Part shown: positions 54,703 to 63,747 of the stretch, in pieces
Layout of the letters: each line of letters opens with the position of its first letter
Position numbering within the stretch: the stretch's first letter is position 1
Assembly: GCA_041395525.1 (NCBI GenBank)
Contig: JAWLAH010000001.1
Coordinates: 351,576-415,575 of the forward strand
Origin: CADEED01 sp020442965
Lineage (GTDB): Bacteria; Pseudomonadota; Gammaproteobacteria; Steroidobacterales; Steroidobacteraceae
Direction of reading: 5' to 3'
DNA length: 64,000 nt
Made by a program: the position numbers and the translations under genes
Notes under the pieces: model-generated
Told to the model about the DNA's origin: nothing
Databases searched by the model: none
The model's input: only the letters and a program-made list of their open reading frames with translations

Positions 54703-56241
54703 ATGCAAAGCCGGAAGGCTGAACGCCGATTTATCCCAATTGCCGAACAGATTGCCGGAGCTGCAAAGCGCGTCCCGGACAAGATTGCGCTGATCGACGC
54801 CGACAGCCAACTGACCTTCGCCGAATTGGTGGATGCAATGGGGGCCATTGGCGCCTCACTCGCTGCAAACAGGATCAGCAAGGGCGATGTGCTTGCGATC
54901 TGCGCGCAAAATTCAGTTGAGTATGCGCTGCTATATCTGGCAGCTACGGCAAGGGGGATCATCGTTGCACCGCTGCCGGCGGCCGCGACACCCGAGAGCT
55001 TGCTCAGCATGCTCGGCGATTGCCAACCCAAAGCACTGTTGGTAGATGAGACGACCACGCAGTTTTTCCCGCCCAAAACGCTTTCGGCACATTGCCCAAC
55101 GCTGCAACTGGCTGCCTTGAAGCCGGCGTTGGATCGCTGGAAGTCGAAACCGACGCCGTCGGCGATGGAGCCGATCCGGCCCGATGACATCTTCAATATC
55201 ATTTACTCGTCCGGCACCACCGGGACGCCGAAGGGAATTGTTCAAACACACGCGATGCGCGACGCGCACGTACAGCTTGGTCAAAATGAAGGCCACGATG
55301 AACAGGCCGTAAACCTGCTATCAACTCCGCTTTACTCGAACACGACGCTCATCAGCTTCTTTCCGACCGTCGCCCTGGGCGGAACCACGATCCTGATGTC
55401 AAAGTTTGATTGCGGGCACTTCCTGGCTTTAGCGGCGCAGCACGGCGTGACGCATACCATGCTCGTGCCGGTTCAATACATGCGCCTGATGGACTACGTC
55501 GATTTCGACAGTTTTGATCTTGGCTCATTTCGTCAGAAATACTGCACGTCCGCGCCGTTCCCGGCGGATCTGAAACGGGAAATACTCGACCGCTGGCCGG
55601 GGGGCTTGACCGAATACTATGGTATGACTGAAGGCGGTGGGCTATGCGTCCTGCGCGCGCATGAGCAGCGCGACAAACTCGCCACGGTTGGCCAGCCTGC
55701 CGCGGATTGCGACATGCGGATCATCGATGAGGATGGCCAACAACTACCCCCTACCTGCTCGGGCGAAATTGTTGGCCATTCCGGGACCATGATGCACGGC
55801 TATCTCAATCGCCCGGAGTTGAACGAACAAATCTTCTGGGTATCCCCGGAGGGGAAAACATTCATCCGCACCGGCGATATCGGCCGATTCGATACGGACG
55901 GTTTTCTCTATCTCCTGGATCGAAAAAAGGACGTCATTATTTCCGGCGGTTTCAATATCTACCCGGTGGATATAGAAAACGTTTTACGTTCACATCTGCA
56001 AGTAAACGACGTCGCCGTCGTTGGCGTGCCATCAAAACAATGGGGCGAAACACCGGTTGCATTTGTTGTCGCTCCCGAAGGAGATGCGCAGGAGCTCAAA
56101 GCTTTTGTCAACCAGCGTGTAGGCAAGATGCAAAGGATCGCAGACCTGAAACTGGTCGATCAAATTCCGCGCAACGAAATCGGGAAAATTCTAAAACGAC
56201 AATTGCGAATGCAATACACGAACGAGGCGATTTCACTTTGA
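54703..56241 (+). CDS. Acyl-/aryl-CoA synthetase (AMP-forming)
   Basis: 512 residues, ANL superfamily. The P-loop is YSSGTTGTPKGI, A5 is TEYYGMTEGGG, A7 is RTGDIGRFD, A8 is DRKKDVIISGGFNIYPVDIE and the A10 lysine is in RNEIGKILKRQL. It activates a carboxylic acid as acyl-AMP, then acyl-CoA. The acid could be a medium-chain, aromatic or cyclic one released by the cluster's esterase; this is inference. ATG 54703 is preferred over a TTG at 54691. G+C content is lower than in the envelope genes. Regulated, I infer, through operator O1. Confidence 0.88.
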   Translation: MQSRKAERRFIPIAEQIAGAAKRVPDKIALIDADSQLTFAELVDAMGAIGASLAANRISKGDVLAICAQNSVEYALLYLAATARGIIVAPLPAAATPESLLSMLGDCQPKALLVDETTTQFFPPKTLSAHCPTLQLAALKPALDRWKSKPTPSAMEPIRPDDIFNIIYSSGTTGTPKGIVQTHAMRDAHVQLGQNEGHDEQAVNLLSTPLYSNTTLISFFPTVALGGTTILMSKFDCGHFLALAAQHGVTHTMLVPVQYMRLMDYVDFDSFDLGSFRQKYCTSAPFPADLKREILDRWPGGLTEYYGMTEGGGLCVLRAHEQRDKLATVGQPAADCDMRIIDEDGQQLPPTCSGEIVGHSGTMMHGYLNRPELNEQIFWVSPEGKTFIRTGDIGRFDTDGFLYLLDRKKDVIISGGFNIYPVDIENVLRSHLQVNDVAVVGVPSKQWGETPVAFVVAPEGDAQELKAFVNQRVGKMQRIADLKLVDQIPRNEIGKILKRQLRMQYTNEAISL

Positions 56242-56312
56242 ATTGCGGTTGCCGGATGGTCACGAATGAGTAACTCGCCGGCATGTGTCACGCTTGTTTT
56301 TCCCGGCAGTGC

Positions 56313-57626
56313 TTATCGCGCCAACTCCCAGTCAGCGGCAACCTTCCGTGATGCGAGGAAGAATAGCAGTGCACCAACGACATAGAATGACGAACCACAT
56401 AACAGGGCGTAGCGCAGAGATTCGGAGCCATATTGCTGTGTCATCGCATCTGAGATGACTCCCAATATCAGGGAACCCAGGCCCAGGCCAATCAAGTTGT
56501 TGATCAGCAGAAATATCGATGACCCGGTTGAGCGCAGAGCGGGCGGAACTATATGCTGGATCGCCGTGAGGATAGTTCCGTAGCCCATGCCGCCAAGAGC
56601 TGTCGGCACCGCGAGTAACGACAGTGAGAGATAGAGATTGCCCGTGCTAACCGCTCCAACGAAGAACGGGACAGACACGAGCAATGCAACGACCGGAATC
56701 AAGACATAGGCCGCGGGTCGTTGGGGTCCGAATTTGTCGCCCAAATTGGCTCCGATCCAGGTTCCAGCCAACCCGCCCACGAGAATCAGGCTAGCGTAAA
56801 TGAGTGAAACATCAGCCAGCGACAGGGAGAATGAACGGACGTAGAAAGAGGGTATCCAGAAGGTTATGCCGTAGCTTGCTGTCGCCGACATCGCCGAACC
56901 CAGCGACAACAACCAGAAGCTGGGCTTGGATTTCAACACTGATGCTGTTTCACGGACATTGAACTTTACGGGGGACGGGGACCTGGATTTCTTGACATCG
57001 AGACCGCCGCGTACCGGGTCACGAACAATGAACTTGAAAACGGGTGCGATCGTAATGCCGAGCAAACCCATGGTCAGAAAAGCGGTCCGCCAGTCGAAGG
57101 CCGTTGCCATCAAGCCGCCGAAGGCCAGGCCAACCGCGCTTCCGATGGGAATGCCAAAGGAATAGAACCCCAACGCGCGCGCTCTTTGCCCGGGAGGGAA
57201 ATAATCGGCGATGAGCGAATACGAGGGGGCGACGCCGCCGGCTTCCCCGACCCCAACGCCAAGCCTGGCCAGGAACAGCTGGGGAAAACTCACGGCCGCC
57301 GCACAGAGCGCGGTGAATCCGCTCCAAGTGGCCAGCGCAATTGTAATGATCCAGGACCGGCTCTTGCGATCGGCAAGCCATGCAATCGGTACACCAAGAG
57401 TGGCATAGAACAAGGCAAACGCCGTTCCGCCGAGCAATCCCAGCTCGGTGTCCGACAGTCCCAGATCTTCCTTTATCGGAACCGCCATGACACCTAACAG
57501 GACGCGATCCGCGAAGTTCAGGATGTAGACGAATAACAAGACGCCCAAAACCAGGAACGGACTGCCAGGCAAACTTCCATGCTTGCCGGCCTTTACGTGA
57601 GGATCGTGACCCGGTTCTTGGTCCAA
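56313..57626 (-). CDS. MFS transporter (spinster-like)
   Basis: 437 residues with 12 hydrophobic helices. FADRVLLGVMAVPIKEDLGLSD in helix 1 and GVPIAWLADRKSRSWIITIAL (MFS signature loop after helix 2) are typical; EAGGVAPSYSLIADYFPPGQRARALG in helix 4-5 resembles spinster-like and organic-anion transporters. It probably takes up the substrate of this cluster across the inner membrane. The start is a TTG at 57626, 25 bp after the TonB receptor stop, so the two are one operon. The start is uncertain since no good ribosome site is visible. Confidence 0.87.
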   Translation of the reverse strand: MDQEPGHDPHVKAGKHGSLPGSPFLVLGVLLFVYILNFADRVLLGVMAVPIKEDLGLSDTELGLLGGTAFALFYATLGVPIAWLADRKSRSWIITIALATWSGFTALCAAAVSFPQLFLARLGVGVGEAGGVAPSYSLIADYFPPGQRARALGFYSFGIPIGSAVGLAFGGLMATAFDWRTAFLTMGLLGITIAPVFKFIVRDPVRGGLDVKKSRSPSPVKFNVRETASVLKSKPSFWLLSLGSAMSATASYGITFWIPSFYVRSFSLSLADVSLIYASLILVGGLAGTWIGANLGDKFGPQRPAAYVLIPVVALLVSVPFFVGAVSTGNLYLSLSLLAVPTALGGMGYGTILTAIQHIVPPALRSTGSSIFLLINNLIGLGLGSLILGVISDAMTQQYGSESLRYALLCGSSFYVVGALLFFLASRKVAADWELAR

Positions 57627-57651
57627 CGAATGGTGCCGCGTTATCCGTCGG

Positions 57652-59937
57652 TCAGAATCTGTATTCCACCGTCACTTTTGCAGTGCGGGGCTGTCCGTAG
57701 AAGCTGACTACCGAATTGCCAAAAAACGGCACCGGGAAGTTGTATCCGCCAATCTTGTATTTCTTGTCGAACAAGTTGCGCCCGTGGAGACCAACTCGCC
57801 AATGTTCGTTCTCGGACGTCCAGACTGCACTCAGATCAACGAGCTCGTAGCCCTTCTGATCCAGAGCGGGGATCGGTGTTTCAAACAGGTTCACGCTGCT
57901 ACGGAACGAGATATTGGCGTTGACATCCAGTCGTCCGCTCGAGCTCAGATCGTGATAGATGTGCAATCCGAAGAAACCGCTCCATTCGGGCGTGTTCTGG
58001 AAGACGCGCAGGTCCGAAACATCGGCATAACAACCGATTGCGGAGGGTGGTGAAGGTGCATCGTCAATACAGATGAACCCGTTAGCGGGGGCGCCTGGTA
58101 CGAACGATGCGTACTTGTCGAACTTGGCATCGATATAGCCGGCCGCAAAATTCGCCGAGAGCCAATCGGTGAGCTGCGCCGTACCTTCAAGTTCAGCGCC
58201 ATTGATGCGCGATTCACCGGCGTTATCAACAAAACTGACCGCACTGGTTCCGACGGGCACCTGCGTTGTCACCTGCTGGCCCTTGTATTTTGCGTGGAAG
58301 GCAGCGGCATTTAGTCGCAAGCGATTGTTGAACAGAAAGGATTTGAAACCGGCTTCATAGGAATCGACAATTTCGGGATTGTAGCCGTTCATCGTGGCGG
58401 GTGTTACGGATGCATCACCGCGCATGTCGAAACCGCCGGACTTGAATCCACGGCCATAGGCGGCATACAGGTTGAAATCATCGACAACCTTGTAAGACAC
58501 ACTGAGCCGAGGTGTCACTTCGGAGTAGCTGCGCTGGTTGGTGTAGTCCGTCAGTACTGCAAATGGGTTGGCATTTGCGCCAGGCACGCCGACACCCGCA
58601 TAGTTCGCCTTGAAAACCGTGCCGTCCTTGTCATCGCGTGTCCAGCGGAGACCGACGGACGCTGAGAAACGCTCAGTAATGTCGATATTGGCATCACCGA
58701 ACAACGCAACGCTCTCGGTATCTACATTGCCACTGGTCGTCTGGGTAAAGCCGAGCAGCCCGAGTACGGCATGAAAAGCGCCCGCAGCCGATGAGTCCAT
58801 GTAGTAAGCGCCAAGGACACCGCTAACATTGCCGAAGTCAAATTGCGCCTGCAGTTCCTGCGAGAATTGACTGTCTTTATAGAAGCCAGGGATATCGAAG
58901 TATGGTTGCGGCAGACCATCGAAGTCGATGCCATCCCCGCTTGTATCTCCATCACGATAGGCGGTAATCGACTTGAGAGTAAGCGTATCGGACGCCTGCC
59001 ATTGCCCAGTCAGAGATACACCGTTAGTCCGCACCCGTCCTTTGTATCCAATCCCTGACAACGTGTCGTAAACACTGTCGAGTGGCGGTGCTCCGGTCGG
59101 GAATACTGGCGTTTCGCGATGGCCGTTATTGATGTTGCTATCGTCGCGGAAGGAGTCTGCCGTCAGGCGAAAGAACAAGGTGTCGGAAGGTTCCCACTCG
59201 GCAGTGACGCGACCAGCCAAGCTATCCCGATTGGCGTGCTCCTTGTCCAGTGTGAGATTCTTGCCAAAACCGTCGCGGCTATGGCGAGCAACTGCCGCGC
59301 CAACGCGAAAATGCTCGGAAACCGGCGTCGATCCAGCGACAATCCCGTTGAATTCGCTGTATGTCCCGAACTCTCCTCGCAGCTTCAGCATTGGATCATC
59401 GTCCAACCTCCGTGTTACATATTTGACGGTTCCGCCGATCGTGTTGCGACCGTAAAGCGTTCCTTGCGGGCCGCGCAGCACTTCGATCCGGTCGATATCG
59501 AAGACATCAAGCACCGCGCCTTGTGGCCGCGCAATATACACATCGTCAACATAGAGTCCAACGCCGGGCTCGAACCCCCACAGCGGGTCTTGCTGACCGA
59601 TGCCCCGGATAAAAGCTGTTAGCGTCGAATTGGTTCCACGCGAGACCTGCAATGTCAGGTTAGGCGTCGTGCGCTGCAAGGCGGTAATGTCGGCCGCTCC
59701 CTGCACATCCAGCTGCTCAGCCGTGGCAACCGTCATCGCGATGGGTACATCGAGCTCGCGTTCTTCGAGTCGCCGTGCCGTAACGACGACGTCTTCGATT
59801 TGGCTATCTGCGGCCGCCGACCGACCTTCGCTACTCGTGCCCTGATTGCCTTGTGCGATTGCATGGCCAGGCAGAGACAACACCGAAAGCGATAGCCCCA
59901 TCAGGCCGACGAATTTGCGTTTGCTTGTCACTGACAT
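57652..59937 (-). CDS. TonB-dependent receptor
   Basis: 761 residues. A signal peptide (about 1-29, MSVTSKRKFVGLMGL, cleavage near AIAQ) is followed by a TonB-box-like region with IEDVVVTARRLEERELDVPIAM, the plug (GAADITALQRTTPNLTL, FIRGIGQQDPLWGFEPGVGLYVDDVY, DRIEVLRGPQGTLYGRNTIGG) and a beta-barrel ending TVEYRF. It lacks an STN domain, unlike the receptor at 30505. Receptors of this subtype often carry plant or aromatic compounds. GGGGAA lies seven bases upstream of ATG 59937. It heads an operon with the MFS gene and is flanked by operators O2 and O3. Confidence 0.92.
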   Translation of the reverse strand: MSVTSKRKFVGLMGLSLSVLSLPGHAIAQGNQGTSSEGRSAAADSQIEDVVVTARRLEERELDVPIAMTVATAEQLDVQGAADITALQRTTPNLTLQVSRGTNSTLTAFIRGIGQQDPLWGFEPGVGLYVDDVYIARPQGAVLDVFDIDRIEVLRGPQGTLYGRNTIGGTVKYVTRRLDDDPMLKLRGEFGTYSEFNGIVAGSTPVSEHFRVGAAVARHSRDGFGKNLTLDKEHANRDSLAGRVTAEWEPSDTLFFRLTADSFRDDSNINNGHRETPVFPTGAPPLDSVYDTLSGIGYKGRVRTNGVSLTGQWQASDTLTLKSITAYRDGDTSGDGIDFDGLPQPYFDIPGFYKDSQFSQELQAQFDFGNVSGVLGAYYMDSSAAGAFHAVLGLLGFTQTTSGNVDTESVALFGDANIDITERFSASVGLRWTRDDKDGTVFKANYAGVGVPGANANPFAVLTDYTNQRSYSEVTPRLSVSYKVVDDFNLYAAYGRGFKSGGFDMRGDASVTPATMNGYNPEIVDSYEAGFKSFLFNNRLRLNAAAFHAKYKGQQVTTQVPVGTSAVSFVDNAGESRINGAELEGTAQLTDWLSANFAAGYIDAKFDKYASFVPGAPANGFICIDDAPSPPSAIGCYADVSDLRVFQNTPEWSGFFGLHIYHDLSSSGRLDVNANISFRSSVNLFETPIPALDQKGYELVDLSAVWTSENEHWRVGLHGRNLFDKKYKIGGYNFPVPFFGNSVVSFYGQPRTAKVTVEYRF

Positions 59938-59984
59938 TTTGCATTCCCCGGTTACGTCACCCGCCTCGTTTCAGTGTTCTTGAT

Positions 59985-60002
59985 GTTCACTGACTGATGA
60001 AC
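59985..60002. promoter_or_regulatory. Operator O2 at the TonB-receptor transcription start
   Basis: GTTCACTGACTGATGAAC, arms GTTCA/TGAAC. It matches the reverse complement of O1 with a single change. If the promoter at 60008-60035 is right, O2 covers the predicted start point (about 60001) and the first transcribed bases, an ideal place for repression. Confidence 0.65.
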
Positions 60003-60007
60003 AACAT

Positions 60008-60035
60008 TCTGTACCATGGATTACCGGAGAGTCAA
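60008..60035 (-). promoter_or_regulatory. Candidate promoter for TonB receptor - MFS operon
   Basis: On the minus strand TTGACT (60035-60030) and TACAGA (60013-60008) are 16 bases apart; the -35 is five of six to consensus, the -10 is weak. It is framed by operator O2 downstream and O3 upstream in the 301-bp gap between the receptor and TetR genes. Nothing else gene-like lies in that gap. Confidence 0.45.
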
Positions 60036-60039
60036 GACT

Positions 60040-60057
60040 GTTCATCAATTAATGAAT
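60040..60057. promoter_or_regulatory. Operator O3 between receptor promoter and tetR gene
   Basis: GTTCATCAATTAATGAAT, related to O1 at 14 of 18 positions; its inner 16 bases (60041-60056) form the dyad TTCAT-N6-ATGAA. It is directly upstream of the -35 box of the receptor promoter and 181 bp before the tetR start, so it may serve autoregulation too. Confidence 0.5.
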
Positions 60058-60238
60058 AATCGGTATCGTTCGCATCTTTGCGGTTGCGGTGTTTTGCAGA
60101 AAAGTTCGCGGCCGCTGCGTAATTTCATCTGGAAACATCCTCGCGTCATGATTCCTGCGCCCGTTCTGAATCTTTGCAACGAGCAGTGCCGACAGAGCAG
60201 GATTGCGACATGGTTACTGACTGGATGGCGGACACAAT

Positions 60239-60982
60239 ATGGACAAGACCACAGCATCGACAAGAACAAGAAGTGGCAGAAAGCGCAGCTACCGCGGCGT
60301 AACCAAAAAGTCGAAATCGGCGCCGAATAAGAAAGAGCGTCAAAGTACCAAGACCCGAAATCTGATACTTGATGCGGCAGAAGGGCTGTTCGCCCGCCAT
60401 GGCCTGTACGGAGTGACCGTCCGTGATCTCGCAGACAGTGCTGCCGTCGATACCGCGCTCGTTCACTATTATTTCGGCACAAAGACCGAGGTATTTCACG
60501 CTGTCTTCAAGCGTCGCTCGGGAACAATCAACGAGGCACGCATGCAATCCATGAGCCGCTATGAAGAAGAAGCAGCCGGCGATCTAACAGTTGAGGGCGC
60601 GATTCGAGCGTTCCTCGAACCAATCTTCGACAATGACCGCCAGAACGATCGAGGCTGGCGGAACTATTCTGCACTGGTTGCTATGGCGAACAACAGCCAG
60701 GAATGGGGCGGGGAGATGATGAGCCAGTATTTTGACAAGGTCATCCACCGGTTGATAGATCTGTTGCGCAAGGCCATACCCGGAGCCAATGATCAGGATT
60801 TGTACTGGGCATACCAGATGTTTTCCGGCTCATTAATGGTGATTCAGGCGAACACTGGTCGGATCGAGCTACTCTCCAAAAGGAAATGCCGATCGGATGA
60901 TGTCGATGCGTTTGGCGAACGCTTGATTGCCTACACTTCCGCTGGTTTCAAGGCGATCTGCGAACCACACGAAAGTGCTTGA
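60239..60982 (+). CDS. TetR-family transcriptional regulator
   Basis: 247 residues. A basic N-terminal tail of about 35 residues precedes the TetR helix-turn-helix (about 38-85: RNLILDAAEGLFARHGLYGVTVRDLADSAAVDTALVHYYFGTK). The ligand-binding domain is about 130 residues and has no recognised subfamily motif. Divergent from the TonB receptor operon, with three related dyads nearby, it is the obvious repressor of this cluster. The ligand is probably the transported compound or its CoA ester. The long basic tail is unusual and could add minor-groove contacts. Confidence 0.9.
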   Translation: MDKTTASTRTRSGRKRSYRGVTKKSKSAPNKKERQSTKTRNLILDAAEGLFARHGLYGVTVRDLADSAAVDTALVHYYFGTKTEVFHAVFKRRSGTINEARMQSMSRYEEEAAGDLTVEGAIRAFLEPIFDNDRQNDRGWRNYSALVAMANNSQEWGGEMMSQYFDKVIHRLIDLLRKAIPGANDQDLYWAYQMFSGSLMVIQANTGRIELLSKRKCRSDDVDAFGERLIAYTSAGFKAICEPHESA

Positions 60983-61049
60983 AGCGGAAATCATCCAGAC
61001 GATCGTCCGGCTGGTTTGGTTCGCCACGCACACACGAACGCACGCGATA

Positions 61050-62600
61050 TCAGTGCAGTTCCCACAGGAATTTCGCAGCATTGACGGCGGCATGCAGCAT
61101 GTCCGCGTCGAGGCTATCCGGTTCCCGGATGCCGCCACGGTTGCCGAGCACGAAGTACGTCGCATTGTTCGATTGCGCCGCAGGCCAATTGGACAGACTA
61201 TCGCTATTGGGATTGCCGGTGGCGGCGAATCGGGTCCAGCGAGTGATCATCTCATCAGAAACCAGCTGGTCGTGTTCATCCCATTGTTCCAACATCGTTC
61301 CAGGTGTGCCGTACAGATACGGCAGTTCGCCACCATGGGGCGCGCCGCCTAGTTCCACACGCTGCGAGGCAGGGACTTGCTCGAAATAGTACAAGTACGA
61401 CGGAGCGCCAAGACTTGCGTGCCGCTGCGCGAGAAACCTTGCAGGCTGTACAAAAAACAGCTCGCCCCGAAGCTGAACATCGGCAGGCAAGTGGCTGTTC
61501 TTTCGATTCTCATATCGCGACAACAGTTCCTTGTAGAGGGTTGGTAGTGTCGCTTGCGCCATTTCGTCAGTCAGGCTTCGCAGGCTCCCCTCAAATGACG
61601 TAGCGCCAGTCAGAAAGGGTACGGCAGCCTGTTCGCCGTGCGAAAACGCGTCCCCGGGGCTACGGGACAGAAAGTTGCCATCAATATTCGGGAAGGAAAA
61701 AAACGTGGCGGCCGCAATTCTGTTAGCGGGGATACGGCGCAGATCCGCAGGTGAGGCATTCTCATCCAGGCCCAGCGAGATAACCCATTGGTGGCCACTA
61801 TTCTCCGCCGACGCCGCGCCACTTCTAGTCTTGGGGAACACTGCCGTGCCGCCGGCGGACTGTGCAATCGCTTTGGCGAACAGCCCCTTCGCGTAGGGGC
61901 TGGTCATGAGCGCCGTGACCGCTACACCCCCGGAGGATTGCCCCGCTATCGTAATGTTTTCCGCGTCTCCGCCAAACTGACCGATATTCTCGCGCACCCA
62001 CCGAAGCGCTGCCGCTTGATCCAGCATGCCGTAGTTACCAAGAGGCTGTCCCTCTTGTTCCTTGCTCAATGATGGAAGCGCCAGAAAGCCCAGCGCGCCC
62101 AGCCGATAGTTGATAGTGACCACCACCACGCCGTGCGCCGCCAAGGCAGTTCCATCGTATACAGGCTGCGAGCCGGAACCGATTGTGAAGGCACCGCCAT
62201 GTATCCAGAAGAGCACCGGGCGCTTTTCTCCATCCCTTAGCGCACGCGACGGCGTCCAGATATTGAGAGTGAGGCAGTCCTCGCTAAAGGGTACTGAGAC
62301 CCCGAACGGTGGCGGCACTGTCGGCTGAACACAAGGTGGGCCGAACTTGCTGGATTCACGAATTCCTTCCCATGACGAAGGCTTTTGCGGTGCTCGCCAC
62401 CGCAGTTCTCCGACGGGCGGAGTGGCATACGGGATACCACGAAAAGCGCTTACCACACCCTTGTCTTCGCCCCGTACTTTGCCAGATCGTGTTTCTGCAA
62501 CCGGGCCCGCAATTGAGGCCGCCACACGATCGGCCTTCGGCGCACTGGCCACACTTGTACCCAGCAAAATTCCAAGTGTGATGATCATCGATTTCTGCAT
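61050..62600 (-). CDS. Secreted type-B carboxylesterase
   Basis: 516 residues with a signal peptide (MQKSMIITLGILLGTSVASA). The nucleophile is the Ser in the carboxylesterase motif ITIAGQSSGGVAV; FRGIPYATPPVGELRW, SEDCLTLNIWTP and FWIHGGAFTIGSG are family signatures, and His is in APHGGELPY. It hydrolyses esters, probably in the periplasm, yielding an acid that the cluster's synthetase could activate. ATG 62600 has GGGAT upstream and begins the signal peptide; a GTG at 62642 would precede it. No dyad like O1-O3 was found upstream. Confidence 0.9.
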   Translation of the reverse strand: MQKSMIITLGILLGTSVASAPKADRVAASIAGPVAETRSGKVRGEDKGVVSAFRGIPYATPPVGELRWRAPQKPSSWEGIRESSKFGPPCVQPTVPPPFGVSVPFSEDCLTLNIWTPSRALRDGEKRPVLFWIHGGAFTIGSGSQPVYDGTALAAHGVVVVTINYRLGALGFLALPSLSKEQEGQPLGNYGMLDQAAALRWVRENIGQFGGDAENITIAGQSSGGVAVTALMTSPYAKGLFAKAIAQSAGGTAVFPKTRSGAASAENSGHQWVISLGLDENASPADLRRIPANRIAAATFFSFPNIDGNFLSRSPGDAFSHGEQAAVPFLTGATSFEGSLRSLTDEMAQATLPTLYKELLSRYENRKNSHLPADVQLRGELFFVQPARFLAQRHASLGAPSYLYYFEQVPASQRVELGGAPHGGELPYLYGTPGTMLEQWDEHDQLVSDEMITRWTRFAATGNPNSDSLSNWPAAQSNNATYFVLGNRGGIREPDSLDADMLHAAVNAAKFLWELH

Positions 62601-62818
62601 TTCAGATCCCGAAAATATCTTTGAGCTTACGACTTGACGCACATGGGCTGGTAGGAGTTCGGCTCGGGGGTGGTGACGATGTGCTATGTGCCTGGAGGGT
62701 TGCCATTCGGCTGGCAGGGGGAAGGCAGAGCTGTCCGCATGAGTTGCTTTACTAACTGCCGCACCCTACGGCATGGGCTAGTCTGGCGACAGGCAATCGT
62801 GCCAGGGAGGCGGCGCGA

Positions 62819-63328
62819 TCAGTAGGTTCCCATGAAATCACGCTTGCCGATGGCGAGCCCGTTGTGGCGCAAGATCGCGTAGGCGGTGGTCACATGAAAC
62901 AGGAATTGCGGCAAACCATAATTCGCCAGATAGGCCTGCCCACTGAGCTTCTTTTCTTTGGGCGTGCCAGGACGCAACAGGATTTCCGCCGTTTCGCGAC
63001 CTGCAAACTGTGATGCGCTCACGCTATCGAGAAACTCAAGTGTATGGGCCAGCAGACCATCAATATCGGCAAAGCTCTGCTCCTTGCCTTCGTGGGCGGG
63101 AACTTCAACACCTGCGAGCCGTGCTGAGATCCCGCGCGCAAAGTCCGCAGCAATCTGCACCTGCTTGATCAGCGGAAACATGTCTGGATACAGGCGCGCC
63201 TGCAATAGTGCGTCTGGATCTATTGATTTGGCGGCAGCATATTCCTGAGCCTGCACCATGATGGCCTTCAAGGCCGTCAGCAACTGCTTGAAGACGGGAA
63301 CTGAATGGGTATACATCGGGCTGGTCAT
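62819..63328 (-). CDS. DUF1993 family protein
   Basis: 169 residues, wholly helical, matching DUF1993 (MTSPMYTHSVPVFKQLL start, ARLYPDMFPLIKQVQIAADF, LPQFLFHVTTAYAILRHNG, ending IGKRDFMGTY). Such proteins resemble the DinB-like four-helix fold; function is unknown. It is the last protein gene before the tRNA pair. It lies 218 bp upstream of the esterase start on the same strand, so a shared transcript is possible but not certain. Confidence 0.85.
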   Translation of the reverse strand: MTSPMYTHSVPVFKQLLTALKAIMVQAQEYAAAKSIDPDALLQARLYPDMFPLIKQVQIAADFARGISARLAGVEVPAHEGKEQSFADIDGLLAHTLEFLDSVSASQFAGRETAEILLRPGTPKEKKLSGQAYLANYGLPQFLFHVTTAYAILRHNGLAIGKRDFMGTY

Positions 63329-63656
63329 GTTCGGTTCTCGATCTGTTTGGAAGGCAATGGTATGCGGCGGAACTCACGCCCGCTTGCCAAATCGCGGCGC
63401 CAGTCCGGGCGGCAACCGGACACAGCGTACCCCGAATTGCCTCTTTCGCGTCCCTGTTACCGATCGATTGCCCTGATTGTTCGGCGCTACGCGCCGAATC
63501 CCTCGCACAGCTCGGGACCGTCGGCGTGCCGTGCACACCAACGCCTTTCGCCGCCGCAGGTGGCGGCTCGTCGAATTCTATTGTCTATGTGTCGGGAATT
63601 CGGGAACGTCACACTAACGAATCAACTTCGTTGCACGTCACGGACCCTAGGAGAAT
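63329..63656. other. Gene-free stretch between tRNA-Arg and DUF1993 gene
   Basis: 328 bp without a convincing gene. It holds an 8-bp perfect hairpin at 63480-63498 and a smaller one at 63616-63632 (AACGAA/TTCGTT, loop TCAAC), which lies 25 bp after the tRNA-Arg 3' end and could help end tRNA transcription. Neither has a T-tract. Confidence 0.4.
63480..63498. repeat. Perfect 8-bp hairpin
   Basis: TTCGGCGC (63480-63487) and GCGCCGAA (63491-63498) with loop TAC. It could be a REP-like or mRNA-end element. Only one copy was noticed in the window. Confidence 0.4.
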
Positions 63657-63733
63657 TGGCGCGCCTGGAGAGATTCGAACTCCCGACCTTCTGGTTCGTA
63701 GCCAGACACTCTATCCAACTGAGCTACAGGCGC
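63657..63733 (-). tRNA. tRNA-Arg (anticodon ACG)
   Basis: 77 nt including the encoded CCA. The acceptor stem GCGCCTG/CAGGCGC is perfect; the D arm has AGTTGGATAGA; the anticodon stem TCTGG/CCAGA carries the loop CTACGAA (anticodon ACG); the T arm is GGGAGTTCGAATCTC-like. It is on the minus strand, 14 bp downstream of tRNA-Ser, so both are probably co-transcribed. Its 3' end points toward the lower-GC cluster. Confidence 0.95.
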
Positions 63734-63747
63734 ACTGCTCTAGAAAC

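Noticed and set aside
54403..54810. 135-codon minus-strand frame before the synthetase
   Set aside because: It overlaps the synthetase start and the operator, and has no ribosome site or recognisable domain.
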